Assembly: GCF_000168975.1 (NCBI RefSeq)
Contig: NZ_AAUW01000005.1
Location: 1 to 64,000, forward strand
Direction: 5' to 3'
Source: Roseibium aggregatum IAM 12614
GTDB lineage: Bacteria; Pseudomonadota; Alphaproteobacteria; Rhizobiales; Stappiaceae
DNA length: 64,000 nucleotides
The position numbers and the translations under genes were made by a program. The number at the start of each line of letters is the position of its first letter. Position 1 is the stretch's first letter. Positions 27,121 through 35,667 of the stretch are shown here, in pieces. The notes beneath the pieces are model-generated. The model searched no databases and had not been told where the DNA came from. It saw nothing but the letters and a program-made list of their open reading frames with translations.

Positions 27121-28050
27121 ATGACAGACAAGATCATCATCACCTGTGCCGTCACGGGCTCCATTCATACGCCCACCATGTCGCCCCATCTGCCGGTGAC
27201 GCCCGCTGAAATTGCCGGACAGGCCATTGGCGCCGCCGAGGCGGGTGCGGCCATCCTGCATCTGCATGCGCGCAATCCCGAGACCGGTCAGCCGTCGGCC
27301 CGTGAAGCCGATTTCATGGCCTTCCTGCCGGAGATCAAGGCAGGCTGCAGCGCGGTGCTCAATCTGTCCACCGGAGGCAGCGCCATCATGAGCCTGGAGG
27401 ACAGGCTTGCCGGTCCGCTGAAGGCTGAGCCGGAAATGTGCTCTCTCAACATGGGCACCATGAACTTCGCGCTTTATCCGCTGGCCGACCGCTACGACAC
27501 GTGGCTTCACGACTGGGAACAGCCGTTCCTGCGCGGCACGGACGATCTCGTCTTCAAGAACACACCGCGGGACATCGAATTCGTGCTCACCCAGATGGGG
27601 CAGCAGCGCGGCGCGCGCTTCGAGTTCGAATGCTACGACGTCGGACACCTCTACATGCTGCGCCACTTCGCTGACCGCGGGCTCGTCAAACCGCCGTTCT
27701 TCATCCAGTTCGTCTTTGGTGTCCTGGGCGGTATCGGCGCCGATCCGGAGAACCTGCAACACATGAAGCGGATGGCGGACAAGCTTTTCGGCGACGACTA
27801 TATCTTCTCTGTCCTTGCAGCGGGACGACAACAGATCCCCTTTGCGACAATTGCCGCCAGCATGGGCGGGCACGTGCGCGTTGGGCTGGAAGATAATCTC
27901 TACATCGCCAGGGGCGAACTTGCCCGGTCCAACGCAGAGCAGGTCACCAAGATCCGCAAGATTGTCGAAGAACTCGGACGCAAGGTTGCCACACCGGACG
28001 AAGCCAGGCAGATGCTGGGCCTCAAGGGCGCGGGCGGGACGGCCTTCTGA
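27121..28050 (+). CDS. BKACE-family beta-keto acid cleavage enzyme (DUF849)
   Basis: Zinc enzyme related to Kce (3-keto-5-aminohexanoate cleavage): it condenses a beta-keto acid with acetyl-CoA and splits it into acetoacetate and a new acyl-CoA. 309 residues as a TIM barrel. TCAVTGSIHTP at the N-terminus, zinc-binding HLHAR, NLSTGG, FECYDVGHLYML, and GHVRVGLEDN near the C-terminus all match the family. Substrate varies widely in BKACE proteins. Here the neighbouring aminotransferase and amine oxidase suggest a beta-keto acid made from an amino compound. Confidence 0.9.
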   Translation: MTDKIIITCAVTGSIHTPTMSPHLPVTPAEIAGQAIGAAEAGAAILHLHARNPETGQPSAREADFMAFLPEIKAGCSAVLNLSTGGSAIMSLEDRLAGPLKAEPEMCSLNMGTMNFALYPLADRYDTWLHDWEQPFLRGTDDLVFKNTPRDIEFVLTQMGQQRGARFEFECYDVGHLYMLRHFADRGLVKPPFFIQFVFGVLGGIGADPENLQHMKRMADKLFGDDYIFSVLAAGRQQIPFATIAASMGGHVRVGLEDNLYIARGELARSNAEQVTKIRKIVEELGRKVATPDEARQMLGLKGAGGTAF

Positions 28051-28052
28051 TC

Positions 28053-28541
28053 ATGAGTGGCATTACGATCAGGCGGGCAAAGCGGGAGGATGCCGAAAGG
28101 CTTCATGCGGCACTGCTCCAGCTTTCAGCCGATATGGGCGACACCCACGTTGCCAGTCTCGATGATGTGATCCGCCACGGGTTCTCGGAAGCCCCGGCTT
28201 TTTTCGCGCTGCTGGCAGAAAGAAATGCTGACGGCCGGACACTCGGAGTGTTGCAGGCCTCGCCGGTCTTTTCGACCACACGCGGCGGCACCGGTCTCTA
28301 TGTTTCCGACCTCTGGGTCGACAGTGAGGCGCGCGGAGAAGGGCTGGGCCAGCGCCTGCTCGCCGCGAGCCTCGACCTTGCCCCTGAAAGCTGGACACCG
28401 GTCTTTCTGAAACTCGCCGTTTATCACGACAATCCGCATGCACGCCGTTTTTACGAACGGCTCGGTTTTGCGCCTCGGGAAGGCGAAACCGTCTTCGATC
28501 TGCGCGCACCGGCATTCGACAAATTGAGGGACCGCTCATGA
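28053..28541 (+). CDS. GNAT-family N-acetyltransferase
   Basis: 162 residues of the GNAT fold: N-terminal TIRRAKREDAERLHAALLQL, central VSDLWVDSEARGEGLGQRLL (the acetyl-CoA pyrophosphate loop, Q/R-x-x-G-x-G/A), and the C-terminal NPHARRFYERLGFAPREGE. This resembles diamine/polyamine acetyltransferases. Starts 2 bases after the BKACE stop and overlaps the deacetylase gene by 4 bases. An acetyltransferase next to a deacetylase could mark protection of an amine during part of the pathway, or detoxification. Confidence 0.88.
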   Translation: MSGITIRRAKREDAERLHAALLQLSADMGDTHVASLDDVIRHGFSEAPAFFALLAERNADGRTLGVLQASPVFSTTRGGTGLYVSDLWVDSEARGEGLGQRLLAASLDLAPESWTPVFLKLAVYHDNPHARRFYERLGFAPREGETVFDLRAPAFDKLRDRS

Positions 28542-29560
28542 AAGCCATTTTTGACGACCGCCAGTGGGCGCATGATCCCAAGCACTTCATGGCAAATGGA
28601 ACCAGGCTTGCCAATCCGGAGCAGCCAAGGCGCATCGAGGTCCTGACAGCAGGTGCCAAGGCAGCCGGCTGCCGTTTCGAGGTGCCGGACGATCATGGCC
28701 TCGGGCCGATCGCAGCGCTTCATTCGGCTGAATACCTGGTGTTTCTTCAAACGATCCATGACCGCTGGAGCCGGATCGAGGGCGCGTCCGACGAGGTCAT
28801 CCCGAACATTCATCCGGACAGGCGCACGGCAAGTTATCCGCGCTCGGCGGTTGGTCAGGCAGGGTTCCACCAGGCCGATACCAGTTGCCCCATTGCCGCG
28901 GGCACCTGGGAAGCGGCCTATTGGTCCGCTCAAAGCGCAATTCACGGCGCGGATCTCATGGCGGCCGGGGAACAGGTCGCCTATGTGCTGTCGCGCCCGC
29001 CCGGCCACCATGCTTTTGGTGATCTGGCAGGCGGGTTCTGCTTCCTCAACAATTCCGGCATCGTGGCCGAAAGGCTTCTGAAGGCGGGCAAGCGTCCGGC
29101 GATCCTCGATATCGATGTCCACCATGGCAATGGCACGCAAGGCATCTTCTATGAGCGCGGTGACGTTCTCACCGTTTCGCTGCATGCCGATCCGGTGCGG
29201 TTCTATCCGTTCTTCTGGGGACACGGTCATGAGCGCGGCGAGGGTGCCGGTCGAGGCTGCAATCTCAACCTGCCCCTGGCACGCGGCACCGGGGATGACG
29301 AATACCTGAAAGCTCTGGAAACGGCTTTCGACCATATCCGGGCATTCGGCACCGACATTCTTGTTGTTGCCCTGGGTCTTGATGCTTATGAGAAGGATCC
29401 CCTCAAGGGGCTTGCCATCACCACGCCCGGGTTCGGACGGATCGGTGCCGCTATCGCGAAGCTCGGCCTGCCGGTGCTGTTCGTGCAGGAGGGCGGCTAT
29501 CTTTCGGAAGAACTGGGCCAGAACCTCACCAGTTTCCTCAAAGGGTTCCAGGACGCATGA
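28538..29560 (+). CDS. Histone-deacetylase-family amidohydrolase (acetylpolyamine deacetylase type)
   Basis: Zinc amidohydrolase of 340 residues that removes acetyl groups from amines; bacterial members often act on acetylpolyamines. Visible: RPPGHHAFGD (general-base histidine pair), ILDIDVHHGNGTQ and LGLDAYEKDPL (zinc ligands), VQEGGYLSEELG (transition-state tyrosine). The polyamine-type ABC importer upstream makes an N-acetylated amine the likely substrate. ATGA overlaps with neighbours on both sides show tight coupling. Confidence 0.9.
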   Translation: MKAIFDDRQWAHDPKHFMANGTRLANPEQPRRIEVLTAGAKAAGCRFEVPDDHGLGPIAALHSAEYLVFLQTIHDRWSRIEGASDEVIPNIHPDRRTASYPRSAVGQAGFHQADTSCPIAAGTWEAAYWSAQSAIHGADLMAAGEQVAYVLSRPPGHHAFGDLAGGFCFLNNSGIVAERLLKAGKRPAILDIDVHHGNGTQGIFYERGDVLTVSLHADPVRFYPFFWGHGHERGEGAGRGCNLNLPLARGTGDDEYLKALETAFDHIRAFGTDILVVALGLDAYEKDPLKGLAITTPGFGRIGAAIAKLGLPVLFVQEGGYLSEELGQNLTSFLKGFQDA

Positions 29561-30657
29561 TCGAGACATCGGACTTTCTGATCATCGGCGGCGGCATCGC
29601 CGGCACCGGGGCCGCAGCGCGGCTTGCGCCGGAAGCAAAAGTCAGCGTGCTGGAAATGGAAGATGCGCTCGGCCGCCACGCAACCGGCCGCTCTGCCGCC
29701 ATCTTCATCCGCAACTACGGCAATGCCACCTTACGGGCCTTGAATGCCGCTTCCGAACCGGTTCTGAAGAACCCGGAAGGAATTTCCGACGAAAGCCTGC
29801 TGTCGCCCCGGGGTGAGATGCTGATTGCGACCGAGGACGAACTGGACGCGTTCAAGGCCTATCTGGACGGCGGAGACGGCATGGAAGTCCTGACGGCGGA
29901 CGAAGCCGTCGCCCTGTTTCCATTGCTGCGCAAGGAGAGGATTGCCGCTGCCGCCATCGAGTGGGACGCACAGGATATCGACGTCGACAGGCTGTTGCAG
30001 GGCTTTGCCCGGTTTGCACGCAAGGCCGGTGCGCGCTTCGTTACCGAAGCACCGGCGCAGAGCATTCTCAGGAGCGGTGACAAGTGGCGTGTCGAAACGC
30101 CCAAAGGCGTGTTTGAGGCCCCGGTCCTCATTAATGCCGCCGGAGCCTGGGCCGATCAGATCGCGGATCTGGCAGGCGTCCGCAAGATCGGCCTCGTGCC
30201 CATGCGCCGCTCGGCCGCCATCGTGCCGCCACCGGACGGCGTCGATGTCACCAAATGGCCGCTCGTCGCCAGTGCGTCGGAGCAATGGTACGCCAAGCCG
30301 GATGCGGGAAAGTTCATGGTCTCGCCCGCCGACGAGGACCCTGTCGAACCGCACGATGCCTGGGCCGACGACATGGTTCTGGCCGAAGGGCTGCACCGCT
30401 TTGAGCAGGCCGTGACCATGCCCGTCACGCGCGTTGAGCGGAACTGGGCGGGCTTGCGCAGCTTCGTTGCGGACCGCACTCCTGTGGTTGGTTTCGCACC
30501 GGACGCGGAAGGGTTTTTCTGGCTTGCCGGTCAGGGCGGCTACGGCGTACAAACGGCACCGGCGCTGTCCCGGCTCGTTGCGGATCTTTGCCTCAAACAC
30601 CCGAGCGAGCTGCCCGAAAAGGTCGTGACCGCTCTCGATCCCGCCCGCTTGTTCTGA
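29557..30657 (+). CDS. FAD-dependent amine/D-amino acid oxidase-like protein
   Basis: DAO-family flavoprotein, 366 residues. FAD-binding dinucleotide fold at the N-terminus (DFLIIGGGIAGTGAA), followed by GRHATGRSAAIFIRNYGN; later VLINAAGAWADQIADLAG, and the C-terminal FAD site FFWLAGQGGYGVQTAPAL. It would oxidise a secondary amine or amino acid to an imine. The RidA gene 36 bases downstream could speed imine hydrolysis. Overlaps the deacetylase gene by 4 bases. Confidence 0.88.
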   Translation: MIETSDFLIIGGGIAGTGAAARLAPEAKVSVLEMEDALGRHATGRSAAIFIRNYGNATLRALNAASEPVLKNPEGISDESLLSPRGEMLIATEDELDAFKAYLDGGDGMEVLTADEAVALFPLLRKERIAAAAIEWDAQDIDVDRLLQGFARFARKAGARFVTEAPAQSILRSGDKWRVETPKGVFEAPVLINAAGAWADQIADLAGVRKIGLVPMRRSAAIVPPPDGVDVTKWPLVASASEQWYAKPDAGKFMVSPADEDPVEPHDAWADDMVLAEGLHRFEQAVTMPVTRVERNWAGLRSFVADRTPVVGFAPDAEGFFWLAGQGGYGVQTAPALSRLVADLCLKHPSELPEKVVTALDPARLF

Positions 30658-30693
30658 GCGGGCGTCTCTTTCAAAACAAGAAGGAATTCAAAC

Positions 30694-31044
30694 ATGTCCG
30701 ACATCAAACGGCTGGAAGTTGGCCCGCGCATGAGCCAGGCTGTCATCCATGGCGGTCTCGTCTATCTCGCTGGCCAGGTCGGTAATCCGGGCGACACTGT
30801 CACCAACCAGACCCAGACCATCCTGGAACGGATCGATGCTCTTCTGGCGCAGGCCGGAAGCGACAAGAGCCGCATTCTTCAGACGACCATCTGGATGGAC
30901 GACATGAAGGACTTTGCCGAGATGAACAAGGTCTGGGACGCCTGGGTGGACCCGGCCAATCCGTCGGCACGCGCAACCGGTGAAGCCAAGCTGGCAGCCC
31001 CGGAATACAAGGTCGAGATCATCGTCATCGCGGCGCTCGCTTAA
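30694..31044 (+). CDS. RidA-family protein (enamine/imine deaminase)
   Basis: 116 residues, typical RidA size and pattern: HGGLVYLAGQVGNPGDTV, QTQTILERIDALLAQAGSDK, ILQTTIWMDDMKDFAEMN, and the C-terminal PSARATGEAKLAAPEYKVEI with its conserved arginine-containing segment. It hydrolyses reactive imines, here probably products of the FAD enzyme. Last gene of the operon; REP-like repeats follow. Confidence 0.9.
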   Translation: MSDIKRLEVGPRMSQAVIHGGLVYLAGQVGNPGDTVTNQTQTILERIDALLAQAGSDKSRILQTTIWMDDMKDFAEMNKVWDAWVDPANPSARATGEAKLAAPEYKVEIIVIAALA

Positions 31045-31093
31045 AGCGAGGTCGGCCGGTTCAAAGTCAGGGCTTCCGGTTTCAACCACCGGC

Positions 31094-31135
31094 GTCATCC
31101 CGGCCAAGCGTAGCGCGAGCCGGGATCGGGGAGCC
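31094..31135 (+). repeat. REP-like element, GTCATCCCGGCC type
   Basis: Begins GTCATCCCGGCC and folds with GCCGGGAT across a short centre. This repeat type is widespread between genes in alphaproteobacteria. Together with 31185-31217 it forms a two-hairpin unit after ridA. Confidence 0.65.
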
Positions 31136-31184
31136 AGGGAGCTATCTTTTGAGGCCGCTCAAACGAGAGGCCCCGGCTCACCGG

Positions 31185-31217
31185 TCCCGGATCTCCGCTC
31201 CGCTGCGTCCGGGAAGA
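31185..31217 (+). repeat. Second hairpin of the REP-like unit
   Basis: GTCCCGGAT and ATCCGGGAC-like arms (TCCCGGA / TCCGGGA) around a 16-base centre with two CTCCGCT-like repeats. Probably the partner of the element at 31094-31135. Confidence 0.5.
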
Positions 31218-31311
31218 CGTACCGAGGGGCTGTCTTCAAAAGAATCCGCCGCTCAAAAGTGTCGGGCGGGTCATTCTGAATGACGCAAAAGGCTGTGCGT
31301 TAAAAAGAGAA

Positions 31312-31351
31312 AAAGCGTGTCGCCTGAATTCGAAAGATCGCGACACGCTTT
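31312..31351 (-). terminator. Terminator of the monooxygenase-DUF2783 transcript
   Basis: Twelve-bp stem (AAAGCGTGTCGC / GCGACACGCTTT) with a 16-base loop. On the minus strand it is followed by a T-rich run (TTTTTCTCTTTTT), 17 bases after the DUF2783 stop. It could also stop plus-strand transcripts from the amine operon. Confidence 0.75.
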
Positions 31352-31368
31352 ATTTGTTGGCGCTGACG

Positions 31369-31548
31369 TCATATCTCGAGATTGCTGGCAGCATCGGCAA
31401 CAAGCGAGCGCGCACGACCGGCATCGGCGATCTCATGCACCAGCAGCAAGGCGAGCTTGGCGAGATAAAGCTCCCGGCGATCAGGCCCGATGGCATCGAG
31501 CTGTTCGGCCAGGGCCTCGTAAACGGTTTCCAGATCGGCGGGCGTCAT
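31369..31548 (-). CDS. Small DUF2783-like protein, 59 residues
   Basis: Translates to a 59-residue, helix-rich protein starting MTPADLETVYEALAEQLD and containing ELYLAKLALLLVHEIADAG, which resembles DUF2783 by eye. That family is found beside FAD monooxygenases. Its ATG overlaps the stop of the monooxygenase gene (ATGA, 31545-31548), so translation is coupled. A TTTTTCCTCC-complement (GGAGGAAAAA) lies just upstream as ribosome site. Function unknown; perhaps a small partner of the monooxygenase. Short enough to be missed by default gene callers. Confidence 0.75.
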   Translation of the reverse strand: MTPADLETVYEALAEQLDAIGPDRRELYLAKLALLLVHEIADAGRARSLVADAASNLEI

Positions 31549-33152
31549 GTTTTTCCTCCAGCTACTGCCAACTCGAGAGCTGCGCGGACTGCTTCTGGTG
31601 AAGCGGATTGCCAGCGCGCCGCGATATGCATGTCAGGCCGGACGAGATAGGCACTGCCGGGTGAAGCCGCCAGCACATCAGCCGCTTCAGAGCCCGGCTG
31701 CAGCACAAGCGGGGTGAGATCCAGGTCGGCGAGACGATCGGCCAACTCCGGACTGAAGACGATCAGCGAAAACCCGTCGCCGAGCAGGTCGGACAGGAAC
31801 CCGCCATTAACGCGCGCATTCGGCAAGACCGCGCCGGGTTTTGGTCCGCCTTCGAAGCCGTCCTCATCGGGAGTGACAATCGGACTGTCGGCATAAGTAT
31901 AGGGCGTCATCTGGCGCGGGTTGGCGAGCTCTCCTGCAAAGGGATGGCTGAGCGAAAGATTGAGCGCTGCATCGCGCATCAACTGCCAGCCTGCCGTTGG
32001 TGGTGTCATGAACCGGGCTGATTTGGACGCATTCTGAAACACATCCAGCGTCGCGCCGCGCCGCTCGGGCGTATAGCTGTCGAGGAGGCGAGGGCCGGCT
32101 TTGCCTTTCAGCACCCAGGCCAGCTTCCAGGCGATGTTATGGGCGTCGGCAAGACCGTTGTTGAGCCCGCGCACGCCGAAGATCGGCACGATATGCGCGC
32201 TGTCACCGATGAAGAACACCCGGCCGTCGCGGTAGTCATCCAGCGCCAGGGTGTTGGCCGAGTAGATGCTCCACCATTCCAGGTCCCAGTCACCGTCATA
32301 ACCGATTTCCGTCAGAACGGCGGCCACCGAGGCCCGCACGGTGTCCTCGCGGATCGCCTCGGCTTCATCCTCGCCATCGCGAAGCTGATAGTCGATGCGC
32401 CAGATGTTGTCGGGCTGCTTGTGAACCAGGATCGTTCCGCCGCGACGGCAATCCGGATCGAACAGGGCGCGTCGGATGGTCGGGTAATCATGCTCCATCT
32501 GGACGTCGGCAATCACGTAGCGGCCTTCAAAATTTTCGCCTTTGAGCCGCAACCCGCGCAGCCCCCTGATGGTGCTGCGTGCGCCGTCTGCTGCCAGCAG
32601 CCAGTCACAGTCGACCTGGTAGGTGTCCACAGGGTCCTGGATCGTCAGGCGGACGCCTTCTTCAAGGTCTTCAAGTCCGGAGACGCGGCTTTGCCATCTC
32701 GTTTCGATCAGCGGCTCCTGCTCGATTGCATCCCACAGGTACTGCTCGATGTATTGCTGTTCGAGATTGTACATCGGCCGGTACTTTTCGCGCGGGCTGT
32801 CCGGCATTTCGAATTCGAGGATCTTCCGGCCGCGATAGAAGCTGCGGCCCCTGGTCCAGCCGAGTGATTTTTCCAGAAAGGGTTTCACAGCGCCGAGCCT
32901 ATCCAGAATGTGGTAGCTCTGCCGGGCAATACAGATCGCACGGCTGCCGTCGTTGAAGGTGGCCTTCGCATCGAAGAGGACAGACGCAATTCCTTCCTGA
33001 GCCAATGCCAGCGCGGCCGTCATGCCGACCGGCCCCGCACCGGCAATGGCGACACGGACAGGCCGGGTCAGATGCGCACGGTTCGAAGGCGGATCGAAAT
33101 GCGGATAGGTGAAATAGAGCGAGTCCGTTTCGGCGCGTCCGGCTGGCCTCAT
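31545..33152 (-). CDS. FAD-dependent aromatic monooxygenase, phenol hydroxylase/MhpA type
   Basis: Flavoprotein hydroxylase of 535 residues. FAD-binding VRVAIAGAGPVGMTAALALAQ at about 32-52, the DG-type motif DWLLAADGARSTIRG, and the second FAD motif GRVFFIGDSAHIVPIFGVRG with LNNGLADAHNIAWKLA. The C-terminal 130 residues look like the thioredoxin-like tail of phenol hydroxylase relatives. It would hydroxylate an aromatic ring using NAD(P)H and O2; substrate unknown. GGGAGGA supports the ATG at 33152. Divergent from the LuxR-type gene 91 bases away, which may regulate it. Confidence 0.88.
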   Translation of the reverse strand: MRPAGRAETDSLYFTYPHFDPPSNRAHLTRPVRVAIAGAGPVGMTAALALAQEGIASVLFDAKATFNDGSRAICIARQSYHILDRLGAVKPFLEKSLGWTRGRSFYRGRKILEFEMPDSPREKYRPMYNLEQQYIEQYLWDAIEQEPLIETRWQSRVSGLEDLEEGVRLTIQDPVDTYQVDCDWLLAADGARSTIRGLRGLRLKGENFEGRYVIADVQMEHDYPTIRRALFDPDCRRGGTILVHKQPDNIWRIDYQLRDGEDEAEAIREDTVRASVAAVLTEIGYDGDWDLEWWSIYSANTLALDDYRDGRVFFIGDSAHIVPIFGVRGLNNGLADAHNIAWKLAWVLKGKAGPRLLDSYTPERRGATLDVFQNASKSARFMTPPTAGWQLMRDAALNLSLSHPFAGELANPRQMTPYTYADSPIVTPDEDGFEGGPKPGAVLPNARVNGGFLSDLLGDGFSLIVFSPELADRLADLDLTPLVLQPGSEAADVLAASPGSAYLVRPDMHIAARWQSASPEAVRAALELAVAGGKT

Positions 33153-33243
33153 CTGCGTGTCCTCCCTGATTGTCGAGGGAAGATTAGGAGGTGGGGCCTC
33201 CCGCGTCTGTCCCCTTTTGGGGAGGACATGCTATCAGCATCTC

Positions 33244-33954
33244 ATGAGCACACCGGACGGACACACGACTGCCTGTCACATTGAAGCCTGCCTCGCGGAT
33301 CTGGGCACGGATCGGTTTGCCCAGACCTTTGTTGCATTTGTCGAAACGCTTGGCGTCGACCAGATCATGGTGTTTGCCATCGAGGGCACACAGGCGCGCT
33401 GCCTGTTGTCCTGGCACTTCAGCCGCTCTGCCATGGCCGGGAAACTGGCCGAAACCTATCTCGATGGCTGGTTTCTCAAGGACCCGCTGTTGCCGGACCT
33501 GATGGCCGCACCGACCCAATCCGTGACCTTGAGCCGGCTGGACGAGATCAAGGGCCGGATGAGCGCGGACTACCGGAAGCTCTTTTTCGAAAACCCCGGC
33601 ATGCTGGCGAAAACAACACTGCTGGCAGTCGGAGAAAGACTGCGCCTTTTCGTCAGCCTTTATCAGAGCGATCCGGCCGCTTCCCTGTGTGACCCCGATC
33701 TGGCGCGCCTCGCCGGACGGCTGGCGCTGCTTCATTTCGAAAAGGCATCGGACACGGACCTGCCACCGCCCCTGGCGGCGCTCAGCGAGCGAGAGCGTTC
33801 GGTATGTCTCGGCATCCTGTCTGGACGCAAGGCGGAGGCGATTGCGGCGGATCTGGACGTCGCCCCGTCAACGGTGATCACCTACCGCAAACGCGCGTAC
33901 GCCAAGCTTGGCGTCACCTCGAGAGCAGGTCTCTTTGCCATCTGCGGAAGGTAG
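33244..33954 (+). CDS. LuxR-type regulator
   Basis: 236 residues. The C-terminal LuxR helix-turn-helix is clear: LSERERSVCLGILSGRKAEA, then IAADLDVAPSTVITYRKRAY and LGVTSRAGLF. The N-terminal 165 residues contain an unidentified sensor region; I do not see the tryptophan/tyrosine/aspartate set of canonical acyl-homoserine-lactone receptors, so it is better called a LuxR-type regulator than a quorum receptor. Divergent from the monooxygenase gene and a candidate controller of it. Confidence 0.82.
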   Translation: MSTPDGHTTACHIEACLADLGTDRFAQTFVAFVETLGVDQIMVFAIEGTQARCLLSWHFSRSAMAGKLAETYLDGWFLKDPLLPDLMAAPTQSVTLSRLDEIKGRMSADYRKLFFENPGMLAKTTLLAVGERLRLFVSLYQSDPAASLCDPDLARLAGRLALLHFEKASDTDLPPPLAALSERERSVCLGILSGRKAEAIAADLDVAPSTVITYRKRAYAKLGVTSRAGLFAICGR

Positions 33955-33971
33955 CCCAAGGAGCGGGCGGT

Positions 33972-34790
33972 TCAGGAATGTCCGCCCGCGGTTCCGCTTG
34001 TCATGACCTTCATCTGCCTCGCCGTTTCCGCATCTGCCGGAAAGAACGCCTCGATGGCGATTTCGGACAGGGTGACATCCACCGCCGTGCCGAACACCGT
34101 CGTGGTGCTCAGGAAGCTCAAGGCTCCATTGGGGCCTTGCAGATAAAGCGGAACGGCGATGCGCCCTTCAGGGGCGGGGCCTGGTTTGTGGGCTTTAGCG
34201 GCCTGATCCGGAACCATGGCGGCAAGCTCCTCCTTGAGCGCGGCCAGCTTCGGATCGGCGGACTGCTCGACCTCATGGGCTAGGCGCGCAAGGATATGCG
34301 TTTGCCATTCGCCGAGATTGAGGATCCGCGAGGCTAGTCCTTCAGGATGCAGACTGAGGCGCAGAACGTTTACCGGCGCTTCCAGAAGGTGGGGTGCGAC
34401 ACCGTCCAGCAGGGCAAGGATCGCCTGATTGGCGGCCTGCAGCTCCCAATAGCGGTTCACGGCAAGGGCGGGATGGGGCATGTGCCCGTCGAGGATCTGA
34501 CGGACAATGGCTGTTGCCGCGGCAAGTCCGGGTTCCCCCAGATCGTGCTGCGGATAGTGCGGGGCATGGCCTGCGGCAACGAGAATGGCGTTGCGTTCGC
34601 GCAAGGGGATATTCAGATGCCCGGCCAGATGCATCACCATGTCCCGGCTCGGGCGCGATCGCCCGGATTCCAGAAAACTCAGGTGCCGTTGAGAGATGTC
34701 CGCTTCGCTCGCCAGCGCAAGCTGGCTCATCCGCCGGTGCTGCCGCCATTGACGCAGCAGATCGCCCGCAGTCTCTGTTGTCCGCTTCAT
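33972..34790 (-). CDS. XRE-family regulator with MmyB-like ligand domain
   Basis: 272 residues from ATG 34790. N-terminal helix-turn-helix (LLRQWRQHRRMSQLALASEA, ISQRHLSFLESGRSRPSRDM), then the MmyB-like ligand-binding domain: ALAVNRYWELQAANQAILAL, LHPEGLASRILNLGEWQTHI. Regulators of this type usually control a divergent short-chain dehydrogenase or efflux-like gene and respond to small hydrophobic ligands. Here the divergent genes at 34921-35667 are the likely targets. An in-frame ATG at 34826 adds 12 atypical residues. Confidence 0.87.
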   Translation of the reverse strand: MKRTTETAGDLLRQWRQHRRMSQLALASEADISQRHLSFLESGRSRPSRDMVMHLAGHLNIPLRERNAILVAAGHAPHYPQHDLGEPGLAAATAIVRQILDGHMPHPALAVNRYWELQAANQAILALLDGVAPHLLEAPVNVLRLSLHPEGLASRILNLGEWQTHILARLAHEVEQSADPKLAALKEELAAMVPDQAAKAHKPGPAPEGRIAVPLYLQGPNGALSFLSTTTVFGTAVDVTLSEIAIEAFFPADAETARQMKVMTSGTAGGHS

Positions 34791-34920
34791 GATCGTTATC
34801 TTGCCGGTACAGTTTTCTAGTTTCAATTACCCCTGAAGTAATCGACTTCAGAACACCGGTTGGCAATCCTTTCGCCATTGCCGTCCGCACTGTGCGGGTG
34901 GATTTCACGATTGGAGAAAG

Positions 34921-35334
34921 ATGATGACCAAATCGAACACACCTGTTCCCTTGAAGGTTGTTCTGAGGTTTGACGCGCTCACCTGCGCGGTGATGGGTTC
35001 CCTGCTCATCGGGGCGTCGGGATGGATCGCCGGGTTGACGGCGCTTTCTGCTGGCCTTCTGTTCTGGGCAGGGCTGGCCCTGTTCCCGGTGGCGGTGTTC
35101 ATGGCGGTCTTTGCGTATGCGGATAAGGTGCCCGGCTGGGCGTCCGGCCTGATTGTCACCGGCAACCTTCTCTGGGCTGTCGCCAGTCTTCTCTTGCCGG
35201 TCACCGGTCTGGTTTCGCCCAACAGTCTGGGGTGGGCGTTTCTTCTGGTTCAGGCCGTTGCCGTGCTCTGTTTTACCTGGTTGGAGTGGAAAGCCGCACG
35301 GCTTCAGCCGGTCGTCGCGCGACCGCTTGCTTGA
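34921..35334 (+). CDS. Small four-helix membrane protein
   Basis: 137 residues with four hydrophobic segments (about 17-38, 44-65, 74-97 and 102-124) and a short basic C-terminus. GGAGAAAG precedes the ATG. I do not recognise a named family; the pattern resembles small DoxX/SPW-like membrane proteins, which is weak evidence. Divergent from the XRE regulator, and followed after 12 bases by the DUF1330 gene, so the pair is probably an operon under that regulator. Confidence 0.7.
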   Translation: MMTKSNTPVPLKVVLRFDALTCAVMGSLLIGASGWIAGLTALSAGLLFWAGLALFPVAVFMAVFAYADKVPGWASGLIVTGNLLWAVASLLLPVTGLVSPNSLGWAFLLVQAVAVLCFTWLEWKAARLQPVVARPLA

Positions 35335-35346
35335 AGAGGTCGGACC

Positions 35347-35667
35347 ATGACCTGTTATGCCGTAGGTCACCTGCGCGAAGTCGCAATGGGACCAGACATC
35401 GTCGCCTACCTGGAAGGGATCGACGCGACGCTCGCAGCGTTCGAAGGCCACTTCATCATCCACGGCGGCGAGAAGCATCAACTGGAAGGCGCGTTTCGGG
35501 GAGACCTAATCGTGATTGCCTTCCCTGACCGGGAACACGCCGAGGCCTGGTATGCGTCGCCGGCCTACCGGACAATCCTGCCTCTGCGCTTGAGGAAGGC
35601 GGTGGGGGATGTGTTCCTCATCGAAGGGGTAGGGGAAGATCACAAGGCAACCGATGTGTTGCCGTGA
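35347..35667 (+). CDS. DUF1330 protein
   Basis: 106 residues of the DUF1330 dimeric alpha-beta barrel family: VAYLEGIDATLAAFEGHFII, GGEKHQLEGAFRGDLIVIAF, then REHAEAWYASPAYRTILPLR. Biochemical role unknown. Related folds include small monooxygenase-like and EthD-like proteins. Second gene of the unit controlled by the neighbouring XRE regulator (inference). Confidence 0.85.
   Translation: MTCYAVGHLREVAMGPDIVAYLEGIDATLAAFEGHFIIHGGEKHQLEGAFRGDLIVIAFPDREHAEAWYASPAYRTILPLRLRKAVGDVFLIEGVGEDHKATDVLP

Noticed and set aside
33244-33954. Quorum-sensing receptor
   Set aside because: The N-terminal domain lacks the usual ligand-contact residues, and no LuxI-type synthase is present in the window.
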